This document shows positions 7,119-16,301 of a DNA stretch of 16,810 bases, in pieces. The notes under the pieces are model-generated. The model worked only from the letters and a program-made list of their open reading frames with translations, did no database searches and was not told where the DNA came from. Each line of letters starts with the position of its first letter. The stretch's first letter is position 1. This stretch comes from Pullilachnospira_A gallistercoris (GTDB lineage Bacteria; Bacillota; Clostridia; Lachnospirales; Lachnospiraceae). The position numbers and the translations under genes were made by a program. The DNA is taken from the NCBI GenBank assembly GCA_018712125.1, contig DVHM01000154.1:1-16810 (forward strand), in the 5' to 3' direction.

Positions 7119-8150
7119 ACGGGGAAATATAAAGGTTTTTTTTGGCCTGCTCTCATTGGAATGAAACATATGCCAAAGATCAGGGATTCGGCGTATTATG
7201 ATGACGCCGGCGGCTATCGAAGAGCGGCGCTGGACGACAAACTGGCATTTTTCATCCAGCATCCTGTCTGGGAAGGGCATCCGGAGTACTTTATGAAGAA
7301 CGGTTCTCCAAAGGAACTCTACGCGATTTCCGGCATGACGATAGAAAATATGCTGCGTCTGGCGGGCATGGGACAGCAGGCGATGAACGTTACGGAGGGA
7401 TTTAATTATCTTGTAGAGCAGAGAGCCAGGGGAAACGTTCACTTTATCAGCGGGCTCTATCCGGAGAGCGAAAGAAAAAAGGATCCGGAGAAAGAAAAGA
7501 CGCGAGGTCTGTTATACCAGGGGAAAGCCGGAAAGCCCCTGGCTGTAGTCATTGCCGGAGGAGGTTTTGCCGGCGTGGCTTCTTACGTGGAAGCAATTCC
7601 GATCGCGATGGAACTGCACAGAAGAGGGTACAGTGCTTTTGTTCTCGTCTATCGCGTAAACAAAGAACTGCATCAGACCGAACATCAGGCGAAGGGAGAG
7701 GAGGCAGCAAGGGATGTGATTCCGGCGGTACGATGGCTGATAGACCATCAGAAAGAATACGGCTATACGATGGATGGGTTCTCCATGTTTGGTTTTTCGG
7801 CAGGGGGATTGATGACGACAGCTTACGCTTTTTCTGATTACAACGATTGCTGTCACAGATATCGCCTTCCCAGACCGGCGGCGATCTTTCCCATTTACGG
7901 CCTGCACTGGGAGATTCGGGTTCACGACGAGGATAAGGGACTGGCGGTATTTTCCAGAGTGGGGCGCGACGATCCTACCGGATTTGCGGCAGTGGAGGAT
8001 AAGATCCCCTATCTGAAAGAAGAACTGGGAGAAGAGAATGTGGATATCATCATGTATGATAAACTGGGCCACGGTTTTGGACTGGGAGACGGCACGGCCG
8101 CGGAAGGCTGGCTGCCGGAGGCGGTTGCATTCTGGGAAAAACATCGGTAG
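7119..8150 (+). CDS. Alpha/beta hydrolase (esterase 1), probable ACG start
   Basis: A serine esterase of the Aes/acetyl-esterase type. Counted from the ATG at 7161, the nucleophile elbow GFSAGG has Ser213, the acid is Asp270 or Asp271 in GRDDPTG, and the base is His304 in GHGFGLG; the oxyanion strand is AGGGF. The ATG at 7161 has no good ribosome binding site. The frame is open upstream, and the residues there (FFWPALIG) match MFLPALLG in the paralogue at 12374. GGAGG at 7105-7109 is 9 bases before an in-frame ACG at 7119, giving 343 residues. No signal peptide or membrane helix is seen. First gene of the operon, 30 bases before the symporter. Its likely role is to deacylate imported glycosides; the acyl group is unknown. 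Confidence 0.85.
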   Translation, partial: TGKYKGFFWPALIGMKHMPKIRDSAYYDDAGGYRRAALDDKLAFFIQHPVWEGHPEYFMKNGSPKELYAISGMTIENMLRLAGMGQQAMNVTEGFNYLVEQRARGNVHFISGLYPESERKKDPEKEKTRGLLYQGKAGKPLAVVIAGGGFAGVASYVEAIPIAMELHRRGYSAFVLVYRVNKELHQTEHQAKGEEAARDVIPAVRWLIDHQKEYGYTMDGFSMFGFSAGGLMTTAYAFSDYNDCCHRYRLPRPAAIFPIYGLHWEIRVHDEDKGLAVFSRVGRDDPTGFAAVEDKIPYLKEELGEENVDIIMYDKLGHGFGLGDGTAAEGWLPEAVAFWEKHR

Positions 8151-8180
8151 GAAAAATAGTGATATTAAGGAGGTTGACAA

Positions 8181-9530
8181 ATGAACACGAAAAACAATCA
8201 AAAAGTACGACTGTCAGAGAAACTGGGATTATTCATGGTGTACGCCGGCAATATTCCCCTGATGACATTGCTGTCAGCGTATTTCCTGATTTATTACACG
8301 ACGGTGGTGGGGCTGGATCCTATGGGCCTGTCCACTCTGTTCCTGATTTCAAAGGTGGTGGATGGAGTCAGCGACCCGGTTATGGGATTTATCATGGACA
8401 GATTCCCCGTGACGAAGAGAGGCAAGTTCCGTCCTATGCTGGTTCTCGGGACGATCATCTGCGTTATTAACTACATATTGCTGTGGTTCGGCGCGGCCTG
8501 GAGTCCGGTGGGAAAATACGCCATCGTCTATGTCACCTATCTGCTCCTGGGCTGGACGTTCGATATCATGGACATTTCCAAGAACAGCCTGGTTCCGGTT
8601 ATGAGTGCAGACAGCAAGGAGAGAAACAGCCTGTCCCTGTTTGCCGCTCTGGGAACCATGGCGGGAGCCGCTGTGCTGGGCGTTGTGTCTCCTCTGATCG
8701 TAGCGGAAGCCACCCTGGAAAATTACTACATCCTGATCTTCGGCTCCATGGCAATGGTTCTGGTTCTCTCCCTTGTCGGAGTAACGTTTGTCAAGGAGAG
8801 GGTAGGGTTCGAAGGAAAGAAGGAAGAAAAATACAGCCTGAAAGAACTGGTTTCCTTCCTGCGGTATAAACCTGTGTGGTCGTTCTTTATCCTGGCGTTG
8901 GTGGCAGGAACCGGAAGCACCATTGCCGGCGGCGCGGGCACGTTCTTCTACACTTATGTCATGGGTGACCTGACGCTGGCGTCGGGTGTGACGGTTATCT
9001 CGCTGGTGGCGGCGCTGATCGGCATTTTTCTGGGACCGATCCTGGCGAACCGGATGGGAAAGAAAAACGTTTACCTGCTGTGTATTGTCATTTCCATTAT
9101 CTTTACCGCGCTCCGTCTGATTGATGTGAGGTCCATGACGCTGATTTATATCAGTTCCCTGTGCGGCGGTATAGCGGGAGGATGCCTGCAGCCTCTGAAT
9201 ACCAGTATCCAGGCGGACAATACCACTTATGTGCAGTATAAAACCGGAAAGCGCGCAGAGGCCGCCATTGCCTCACTGACGTCCTTTATCACAAAGGTTG
9301 CCCAGGGACTGGGCGGGGCGATCCCCGGCTATGTGCTGGCTGCCTTCGGATTTGTGGAGGGATCGGTTCAGCAGCCGGAGAGCATCAATACGGGAATTAT
9401 CTTATGCGTATTGATTCTGCCGATGATTCTGACCGGATTGGGAGCGATTCTTTTCGGAACGCAGTATACGCTGGATAAGAAGGCGGTAGAGGAGATGCAC
9501 GCCAGCCTTGCAGAAGGAAAGCAGGAATAA
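8181..9530 (+). CDS. GPH-family sugar:cation symporter (MFS, MelB-like)
   Basis: A 449-residue integral membrane protein with about 12 hydrophobic segments. The GPH signature lies after the second helix: DGVSDPVMGFIMDR at 61-74 and RGKFRPML at 80-87, with Asp65 and Asp73 at the places used for cation coupling in MelB. Members of this family carry glycosides, pentosides and hexuronides together with Na+ or H+. A strong AAGGAGG at 8167-8173 sets the start. Position between esterase 1 and the rhamnosidases points to uptake of a small rhamnosylated glycoside, to be cleaved in the cytoplasm. The substrate is inferred only from the neighbours. Confidence 0.9.
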   Translation: MNTKNNQKVRLSEKLGLFMVYAGNIPLMTLLSAYFLIYYTTVVGLDPMGLSTLFLISKVVDGVSDPVMGFIMDRFPVTKRGKFRPMLVLGTIICVINYILLWFGAAWSPVGKYAIVYVTYLLLGWTFDIMDISKNSLVPVMSADSKERNSLSLFAALGTMAGAAVLGVVSPLIVAEATLENYYILIFGSMAMVLVLSLVGVTFVKERVGFEGKKEEKYSLKELVSFLRYKPVWSFFILALVAGTGSTIAGGAGTFFYTYVMGDLTLASGVTVISLVAALIGIFLGPILANRMGKKNVYLLCIVISIIFTALRLIDVRSMTLIYISSLCGGIAGGCLQPLNTSIQADNTTYVQYKTGKRAEAAIASLTSFITKVAQGLGGAIPGYVLAAFGFVEGSVQQPESINTGIILCVLILPMILTGLGAILFGTQYTLDKKAVEEMHASLAEGKQE

Positions 9531-9536
9531 AGCAGC

Positions 9537-12332
9537 ATGGGGAAAATTTACGCGGCAAAAATCAATCACATGACCAATCCGATGGGATTTCTCATGGAAC
9601 GGACGGTCTTCTCATGGAAGGTAAAGGACTGTCGGGGAAAAGAGCAGAAGTGGGCCAGGATTGTTGTGGCGGAGGATGCATCCTTTGAGAAAACGGTCTG
9701 CGATACCGGAGAGGCGGATCTGGACAGCCGGGCTGCAAGGCTCAGCCTGAAAATGAAGCCTTGCAGCAGATATTACTGGAAGGTAACCGTGGCTACGGAT
9801 GCAGACGAGATCATCACGTCGGAGACTCAGTTTTTTGAAACGGCAAAAATGGAGGAACCCTGGAAGGGGAAATGGATTACCTGCGACAGCGCGGAACCGA
9901 GACATCCGGTTTTTTCCAGAGAGATCATACCGGAAAAGCAGGTGACAGGAGCGCGTCTTTACATTTCCGGTCTGGGGCTGTATGAAGCGTATATCACTCC
10001 AAAGGAGGACGGCAGTCCTCAGAGGATCGGGGAAGAGTACCTGACTCCCTACTGCAATGATTACAAGCGGTGGATTCAGTATCAGACCTATGATATCACG
10101 CGGCAGATCTCGGAGGGCGGCACTTTGTCCGTCCTCCTGGGAAACGGCTGGTATAAGGGCCGTTTTGGCTTAAACAGCGAAGGAAAAGGCGGCTGGTACG
10201 GGGACGAGTGGAAACTGATCGCGGAGATCCGCCTGGATTACGCCGATGGAACGCAGGAGATCATCGGGACGGATGAAACCTGGACGGTGACGAGAAGCCG
10301 TCTCACTTTTTCCAATCTTTACGATGGGGAACACAGGGACGATACCCTGGAAGACAGGGAGCCGGAGCAGGCTGTTGCGGCGGATCCGCCCGGGGGAAAA
10401 CTGATGGAGCGCCTGTCCCTTCCGGTGAAGGTGCAGCAGGAGAGAACGCCTGTGGAACTGATCCGCACGCCCAAGGGAGAACTGGTCTTTGATCTGGGCC
10501 AGGAGATCACCGGATCCTTCCGGCTCCGGGTTCGGGCAAAAAGAGGGGCGCAGGTTCGGATCCAGACCGGGGAGGTGCTGCAGGACGGCTGTTTTTACAA
10601 TGAAAATTTAAGGACTGCAAAATCCGAATATATTTACATATCAGATGGAACGGAAAAGGAAATCCAGCCTCATTTTACGTATTACGGATATCGCTACGTG
10701 AAGGTCAGCGGCGTGGAGGAACTGAGCGTTGACGACTTTACTGCGCTGGTGCTCTGCAGCGATTACGAAACGGCAGGGTCCCTGCGGACGGGACACGAAC
10801 TGGTGAACAGATTGATCTCCAACGTGGAGTGGGGAATGAGAGGGAATTTCCTGGACGTGCCCACCGACTGCCCCCAGAGGGATGAGCGGATGGGGTGGAC
10901 CGGAGATACCCAGGTGTTTTCCGCCACAGCCTGCTATCTCGCGGATACTTACGCGTTCTATAAAAAGTATCTGTTTGACCTGTATCAGGAGCAGAAGGAT
11001 CTGAACGGAATGGTACCGGAGACCGTGCCTGTCTATGGGCAGACGAAATGTTCCTGCGCCTGGGGCGACGCGGCCTGCATTATCCCCTGGAACGTATATG
11101 TGTTCAGCGGAGATGTGTCGATCCTGGAGGATCAGTTTGACAGCATGAAGGATTGGGTGGACTACATACGGACGGTGGACGGCGAACATCACGGCTGGCG
11201 CCAAATGTTCCATTACGGCGACTGGCTTGCGCTGGACCGGGCGGGAGCCTCCGAGGGCAATGCCTACGGCGCCACCGACGAGGGGTATGTGGCGGACGTT
11301 TACTATGCGGCCAGCGCGGACATTGTGGCAAAGGCGGCGGATATTCTGGGCAGGAAGGAAGAGGCCGGAGAATACCGGGCGCTTGCGGACCGGCAGTGGC
11401 AGGAGGTAAGACGCGAATACTTTACGTCCACCGGCCGCTGCGCCGTAAAAACCCAGACAGGACTCCTGCTGGCTCTGAAATATCATATCTCTTCGGATGA
11501 GGAAAAAACCCGGCAGATGCTGAAGAAACTGCTGAGGGACAGCGGGAATAAACTGAATACCGGATTTGTGGGAACGCCTCTTCTGTGCAATGTCCTGACC
11601 GATAATGGAATGACGGACGCGGCTTACCGTCTGCTTTTAAACGAGGAATATCCGGGCTGGCTCCGGGAGGTGAAACTGGGAGCCACCACGATCTGGGAGC
11701 GCTGGAATTCCCTTGGGGAGGACGGAAAAGTTTCCAGCACGGGGATGAACAGTTTTAACCATTACGCCTACGGGGCGATTCTGGAGTGGATGTTCCGCCA
11801 TGTGGGCGGCATTGACGTGAGGGAAAATGCGCCGGGAGCGAAAACGGTGCGTATCGCCCCGAAGGTTCACGCGGACGTAAAGAGCGCGGAGGCAGTTTAT
11901 GATTCCGCCAGCGGAACGTACCGGTGCGGCTGGGAGATTCTGGACGATAACCGGATTCGGGTTTCGCTGGAAGTGCCCTTCGGCGCGGAGGCGGAGGTGC
12001 AGCTGCCCTATGCCGATACCAGTGTGTATCTGGATGAGTCCAATCCGTTGTTCGCTTCCGTGCGAGACGGCGTCTGCCATGTGAAGGCCGGTTCTTACCG
12101 GGCGGAGTATCCTGCTTCGGAGCAGCTGAAGAAGACCTACAGCACAGAGTCAAGCATGGAGGAACTTCTGAATCATCCCGCTGTCCGGGCGTTTCTGTCG
12201 ACTCTGATCGAGGTGGATATGATTCCGGACGCGGCCTATCCCATGTCTCTGCGCACCGTCGCAGAGGTGTTCGGCGGCGGAGGCGATGAGGAGCAGTTTC
12301 AGATGCTGGACGCGGCGCTGGCGAAGTTTTAG
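9537..12332 (+). CDS. Alpha-L-rhamnosidase 1, GH78, with C-terminal extension
   Basis: A 931-residue enzyme without a signal peptide, so cytoplasmic. Order of parts: N-terminal fibronectin-like region (1-105), Bac_rhamnosid_N beta domain (about 130-295, LYISGLGLYEAYI and LGNGWYKGRFG), concanavalin-like domain (about 305-405), (alpha/alpha)6 catalytic barrel (about 410-755) and C-terminal beta domain (about 760-860). The catalytic region is DVPTDCPQRDERMGWTGD at 440-457, with Glu450 as probable acid, and GATTIWERW with Glu721 as probable base. Residues 862-931 are an extra helical-looking tail absent from the second rhamnosidase here. The gene begins 6 bases after the symporter stop with only a weak AGGA, suggesting translational coupling. 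It hydrolyses terminal alpha-L-rhamnose; the aglycone is unknown. Confidence 0.93.
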   Translation: MGKIYAAKINHMTNPMGFLMERTVFSWKVKDCRGKEQKWARIVVAEDASFEKTVCDTGEADLDSRAARLSLKMKPCSRYYWKVTVATDADEIITSETQFFETAKMEEPWKGKWITCDSAEPRHPVFSREIIPEKQVTGARLYISGLGLYEAYITPKEDGSPQRIGEEYLTPYCNDYKRWIQYQTYDITRQISEGGTLSVLLGNGWYKGRFGLNSEGKGGWYGDEWKLIAEIRLDYADGTQEIIGTDETWTVTRSRLTFSNLYDGEHRDDTLEDREPEQAVAADPPGGKLMERLSLPVKVQQERTPVELIRTPKGELVFDLGQEITGSFRLRVRAKRGAQVRIQTGEVLQDGCFYNENLRTAKSEYIYISDGTEKEIQPHFTYYGYRYVKVSGVEELSVDDFTALVLCSDYETAGSLRTGHELVNRLISNVEWGMRGNFLDVPTDCPQRDERMGWTGDTQVFSATACYLADTYAFYKKYLFDLYQEQKDLNGMVPETVPVYGQTKCSCAWGDAACIIPWNVYVFSGDVSILEDQFDSMKDWVDYIRTVDGEHHGWRQMFHYGDWLALDRAGASEGNAYGATDEGYVADVYYAASADIVAKAADILGRKEEAGEYRALADRQWQEVRREYFTSTGRCAVKTQTGLLLALKYHISSDEEKTRQMLKKLLRDSGNKLNTGFVGTPLLCNVLTDNGMTDAAYRLLLNEEYPGWLREVKLGATTIWERWNSLGEDGKVSSTGMNSFNHYAYGAILEWMFRHVGGIDVRENAPGAKTVRIAPKVHADVKSAEAVYDSASGTYRCGWEILDDNRIRVSLEVPFGAEAEVQLPYADTSVYLDESNPLFASVRDGVCHVKAGSYRAEYPASEQLKKTYSTESSMEELLNHPAVRAFLSTLIEVDMIPDAAYPMSLRTVAEVFGGGGDEEQFQMLDAALAKF

Positions 12333-12373
12333 ATAAGAGACATTCTTGGGGAAAATATCTGGAGGAAGGAAGA

Positions 12374-13474
12374 TTGAAAATATTGAAAATATTGGCTGTG
12401 ATCCTTTTGGTTCTGATCCTTGCGGCTGCGGGATTGACTTTTTACGTGTACCGCAGCAAGGCGATGTTTCTGCCGGCCCTGCTCGGGCTGGGGAGATTTC
12501 CGCAAGTGAAAAAAGAGTCATATTACAACGGGGACGGAACGTTCCGCCAGGCGACGGCAGATGACAGTATGGCATTTCTTATGCAGCATCCGGTGTTCGG
12601 CGGCTATAAGCATATGTTTTTTAACGCGGAGGATAACGTGCTCAAATCCATCGCCCCGGCAAGTTATAGCGCTTTTATGAAGGCGCAGGGCAGAGAGGAA
12701 CAGTTGGAAAGTTCTTTGGAGTCTTTCAATTATCTGACCGCTCAGGTGCAGCAGGGCAGGGCCTGGCTGCTTTCGGATCTTTATCCGGAAGAGGATGTGG
12801 AAAAGGATCCCTATAAGAGCCATCTTACCGGCATGTTTTATCAGGGAGAGGAAGGGAAGCCTCTGGCGATCGTAGTTCCCGGCGGCGGTTTTATCAGCAA
12901 TGTGACGGACTGCGAAGGGTATCCGGTGGCAATGGAACTCCACAGACGGGGATATTCGGTGCTGGTGCTCAGTTATCCCATCGGAAAACAGCTGGGGCAG
13001 ACAGAACAGGTCAAGCAGGCAGAGCAGGCCTGCCGGGAACTGGTGCAGGCGGTACGTTACCTGAACGATCATCAGGAACAGTTGAACATCAATATGGAGG
13101 ATTTCGCGATTTTCGGATTTTCAGCGGGCGGAATGATGACCACCTCATACGCTTTCGCCCACTATGCCGACAGCTGCCATAAGCATGAACTTCCGAGACC
13201 GACGGCGATCTTTCCTATTTACGGTCTGGACTGGAATGTGGAGCCGCTGCCGATGGACCGGGGACTGGCGGTGTTTTCCGTCGTGGGACGTGAGGATCCC
13301 TATGGTTTCGGGATGATAGAGGAAAAGATACCGGCGCTGACAGAAACGCTGGGAGAGGAAAATGTGTCGATCCGGGTGTATGATCATCTCGGTCACGGTT
13401 TCGGCCTTGGAACAGAGACCGTCGCGAAGAACTGGCTGCAGGAAGCGGTGGATTTCTGGGAGGCTCACAGATAG
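12374..13474 (+). CDS. Membrane-anchored alpha/beta hydrolase (esterase 2), TTG start
   Basis: A 366-residue paralogue of esterase 1. It starts with TTG, supported by GGAGG at 12361-12365. Residues 5-26 form a hydrophobic helix (ILAVILLVLILAAAG) after two lysines, so the protein is probably anchored or secreted through this segment, with no obvious signal-peptidase site. The triad is Ser250 in GFSAGG, Asp308 in GREDPYG and His341 in GHGFGLG; the oxyanion strand is PGGGF. Long stretches are shared with esterase 1, for example AIFPIYGL and AMELHRRGYS, so the two arose by duplication. It lies 41 bases after rhamnosidase 1 and 16 bases before rhamnosidase 2. Probable deacylation of a rhamnoside, but at the membrane rather than in the cytosol. 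Confidence 0.88.
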   Translation: MKILKILAVILLVLILAAAGLTFYVYRSKAMFLPALLGLGRFPQVKKESYYNGDGTFRQATADDSMAFLMQHPVFGGYKHMFFNAEDNVLKSIAPASYSAFMKAQGREEQLESSLESFNYLTAQVQQGRAWLLSDLYPEEDVEKDPYKSHLTGMFYQGEEGKPLAIVVPGGGFISNVTDCEGYPVAMELHRRGYSVLVLSYPIGKQLGQTEQVKQAEQACRELVQAVRYLNDHQEQLNINMEDFAIFGFSAGGMMTTSYAFAHYADSCHKHELPRPTAIFPIYGLDWNVEPLPMDRGLAVFSVVGREDPYGFGMIEEKIPALTETLGEENVSIRVYDHLGHGFGLGTETVAKNWLQEAVDFWEAHR

Positions 13475-13490
13475 GAAAAGGGGCGAAGAA

Positions 13491-16133
13491 ATGGAACTGG
13501 TCAGATTAAGGGCAAACAGTCAGAACAGGCCGTGTGTAGACCAGCCGCCGTATTTCTCCTGGGTCATTGTCAGCGAAGGCCAGAACGTGATGCAGGAAAC
13601 CTATCGCATCAGAGTCTGGAGCGACCGTGGAGAAGCCTGGGATTCGGGTGTGGTAAAAAGCGACCAGAGCGCGTTTGTGGATTATGAGGGAAAGGCGCTG
13701 GACAGTCTGACGGATTACATGTGGTCGGTGGAGGTGACGGACAATGCCGGACATTCTGCTTCGGCAGATTCCGTTTTTGAAACCGGATTTATGAACGGGG
13801 AGTGGCGGGCTCAGTGGGTCCGCTCTCCCCGTCCGATGAAAAAAGCAAAAAAAGGTAACGGCGGACAGAATCCGGCGGAATATTTCCGCAGAGAGTTTTC
13901 TGTGCAGAAGGAGTTAAAGAGAGCCAGGGTTTACGCCACCTGTCACGGCGCTTACCAGCTGAGCGTGAACGGAATACGGCCGGACGACAGGGAACTGGCG
14001 CCGGAATTTACGGTTTATGAGAAATACCTGTGTTACCAGACCTACGATATTTCGTCTCTGCTGCGCGCCGGAACAAATGCGATCGGTATGCTGGTGGGGG
14101 ACGGCTGGTATAACTGCGGTTATTTTAAACCTCCCGGCAGAAAATTTCGTCCCCATCGCGCGGTACTGTTTCAGATTCGCCTGGAGTATGAGGACGGAAC
14201 CTCTGAGGATATTGTTTCAGACGATAAGATCAGGGTGGGAGAGAGTCCGGTTCGCTCTTCGGATCTGTTTGCCGGCGAGTTTTACGATGCCGGAATGGAA
14301 CAGGACGGCTGGGACTGCGCTGGATTTAACGACAGCGAATGGAAACGCGGCGTTCTGATGGAATCGGAATCTTTTGGGCATTTAAAGGCCCAGTATGGAG
14401 AACCGGTGCGGCCGGTGCGGGAACTGCCGCCGGTCAATCTGTACAAAAGCCCGAAGGGAGAAACCATTCTGGATTTCGGTCAGACTCTGGCAGGAGTGCT
14501 GAGAGTCAGGACGGATTTTTCCGCCGGGACCAGACTGACCCTGGACCATTTTGAGGAGACGGACCGGGACGGAAATTATGTCAATACCATTTTAGGGAGC
14601 GACGCCTCGGGACACCATCAGAAGGATGTCTTTCTTTCCGCGGGGAAACCTCAGCGGTATACGCCTCATTTTACTTACCACGGATTCCGGTACGTGAGAG
14701 TGACCTGCGATGTCCCGGTCAGGGCGGAAGATTTCACGGCGGTGGTATGGTCTACGGACAATGAGGACCTGGGAACCTTCGAGACGTCCAATGAAATGAT
14801 TAACCGGCTTTATGAGAATACCAGATGGTCGCAGCGATCCAACATGGTCTCGATTCCTACGGACTGTCCCCAGAGGGAAAAGGCGGGATGGACAGGAGAT
14901 ATTCAGATTTACGCCCGAACCTCCCTGCTCAACGAAAATACCACGCCGTTTCTGACGCGATGGCTGCAGAATCTCGCCTGCGACCAGCATAAAAACGGAG
15001 CGGTTCCGGTGGTGGTTCCCTTTGTTGGTCTGTATCGGCTGCTGGCGAAAATCAACCAGATTACCTGCGGCAACCGCGGACCGGTGGGAGCGGCAGGATG
15101 GGGAGACGCAGCCTGCATGGTGCCCTGGAGCATGTATGAAATTACCGGGAACAGGAGAATTCTGCGGGAGCAGTATGATTCCATGAAGGCCTGGTGCGAC
15201 TATATTATCACCACTGCGGAGACCCGAAAGGGGAAGAACAAATTGCCGCGGGAGATCGACAGATATCTGTGGAATACAGGTTTTCAGTACGGCGAATGGC
15301 TGATTCCCAGCCAGTCAGGGAATGGCGGGGACGCCAGTTTCTCAAAACCGTTGAATTCTTCCGTCTACTGTACGCCGTTTTTCGGATGGAATTCCTGCAG
15401 GATTATGGCGGAAACCGCGGCTCTGCTGGGACGTGGGGAAGACGAGGAGTATTACCGCGACATTGCGGATAAGATGAAAGCGGCGATTCAGAAAGGCGTG
15501 ATCCGGGAGGACGGATCTCTGCCGGTGGATTTTATGGGAGGATATGTGCTTGCCATCGCTTTTGATCTGGCTTCAGACAGCCAGAGAGAAAAGATGGCGG
15601 AACGTCTGCTGACAAAGATAGAGGAAAATGGAGACTGTCTGGATACGGGTTTCCTTGCCACGCCCTATCTTCTGGACGCCCTCTGCAAAATCGGGCGGAC
15701 AGACAAAGCAGTTACCCTTTTGCTGCAGGAGAAATGCCCTTCCTGGCTTTATGAGGTAAAGCAGGGGGCAACCACTATCTGGGAGAGTTATATTTCTTAC
15801 AAACCGGACGGAGAGCCTCTGGCGACAAGTTTTAACCATTACGCTTTCGGCTGTGTGGACGATTGGATGTTCCGCAAGATCTGTGGGATTGACATGGCCG
15901 CGCCGGGATTTAAAAAGATAGTGATCGCTCCGGAGGTGACGGATGCCTTTGCCAACGCGAAGAGAACCTATATGAGTGAATACGGGCGGATCGGAGTGGA
16001 GTGGAGGACGGAGGACGGACACTTCCATATGAAGGCGGAGATCCCCTGCAATACGACAGCCCTTGTACGCCTGCCGGATGGAACTTCCCGGGAAGCGGGC
16101 AGCGGGACATATGAATTTGAATGCATGATGTGA
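13491..16133 (+). CDS. Alpha-L-rhamnosidase 2, GH78
   Basis: An 880-residue GH78 enzyme, cytoplasmic by lack of a signal peptide. The ATG at 13491 was chosen because earlier in-frame codons lie inside esterase 2, the protein from here starts like its relatives (MELVRLRANSQNRP) and AAAAGGGG precedes it. The domain order equals that of rhamnosidase 1. The catalytic loop is TDCPQREKAGWTGD, with Asp458, Glu463 and Asp470 spaced 5 and 7 as in characterised bacterial GH78 enzymes, and GATTIWES with Glu765 as probable base. Compared with rhamnosidase 1, the loop is one residue shorter, there is an insert around 510-535 (VGLYRLLAKINQITCGNRG) and the C-terminal tail is missing. This suggests a different glycoside preference. 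Last gene of the operon. Confidence 0.93.
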   Translation: MELVRLRANSQNRPCVDQPPYFSWVIVSEGQNVMQETYRIRVWSDRGEAWDSGVVKSDQSAFVDYEGKALDSLTDYMWSVEVTDNAGHSASADSVFETGFMNGEWRAQWVRSPRPMKKAKKGNGGQNPAEYFRREFSVQKELKRARVYATCHGAYQLSVNGIRPDDRELAPEFTVYEKYLCYQTYDISSLLRAGTNAIGMLVGDGWYNCGYFKPPGRKFRPHRAVLFQIRLEYEDGTSEDIVSDDKIRVGESPVRSSDLFAGEFYDAGMEQDGWDCAGFNDSEWKRGVLMESESFGHLKAQYGEPVRPVRELPPVNLYKSPKGETILDFGQTLAGVLRVRTDFSAGTRLTLDHFEETDRDGNYVNTILGSDASGHHQKDVFLSAGKPQRYTPHFTYHGFRYVRVTCDVPVRAEDFTAVVWSTDNEDLGTFETSNEMINRLYENTRWSQRSNMVSIPTDCPQREKAGWTGDIQIYARTSLLNENTTPFLTRWLQNLACDQHKNGAVPVVVPFVGLYRLLAKINQITCGNRGPVGAAGWGDAACMVPWSMYEITGNRRILREQYDSMKAWCDYIITTAETRKGKNKLPREIDRYLWNTGFQYGEWLIPSQSGNGGDASFSKPLNSSVYCTPFFGWNSCRIMAETAALLGRGEDEEYYRDIADKMKAAIQKGVIREDGSLPVDFMGGYVLAIAFDLASDSQREKMAERLLTKIEENGDCLDTGFLATPYLLDALCKIGRTDKAVTLLLQEKCPSWLYEVKQGATTIWESYISYKPDGEPLATSFNHYAFGCVDDWMFRKICGIDMAAPGFKKIVIAPEVTDAFANAKRTYMSEYGRIGVEWRTEDGHFHMKAEIPCNTTALVRLPDGTSREAGSGTYEFECMM

Positions 16134-16301
16134 GGACAGAAACGGGATGCTGTCAGAGAAGAACGGTCAGATACAGATGTCCCGGGGATAGCATTGACGA
16201 TAGCCTGGTCGGTTCTCTTAAAAACTGCGGATTTTATTTTATTTTGCATTTTTCCATTTCCCGTTCCTGTTTCTGAGCAGAATGATGTTGTATCATAATA
16301 C

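Noticed and set aside
10641..11486. Minus-strand frame of 281 codons opposite rhamnosidase 1
   Set aside because: No domain and no start signals; shadow of the GH78 gene.
13362..13490. Extended N-terminus of rhamnosidase 2 starting inside esterase 2
   Set aside because: The extra residues are Arg-rich and out of frame within esterase 2; the ATG at 13491 fits the family start.
16141..16265. Inverted words AACGGGA and TCCCGTT as ends of a small element
   Set aside because: Seven bases 110 bases apart are expected by chance, with no target duplication visible.
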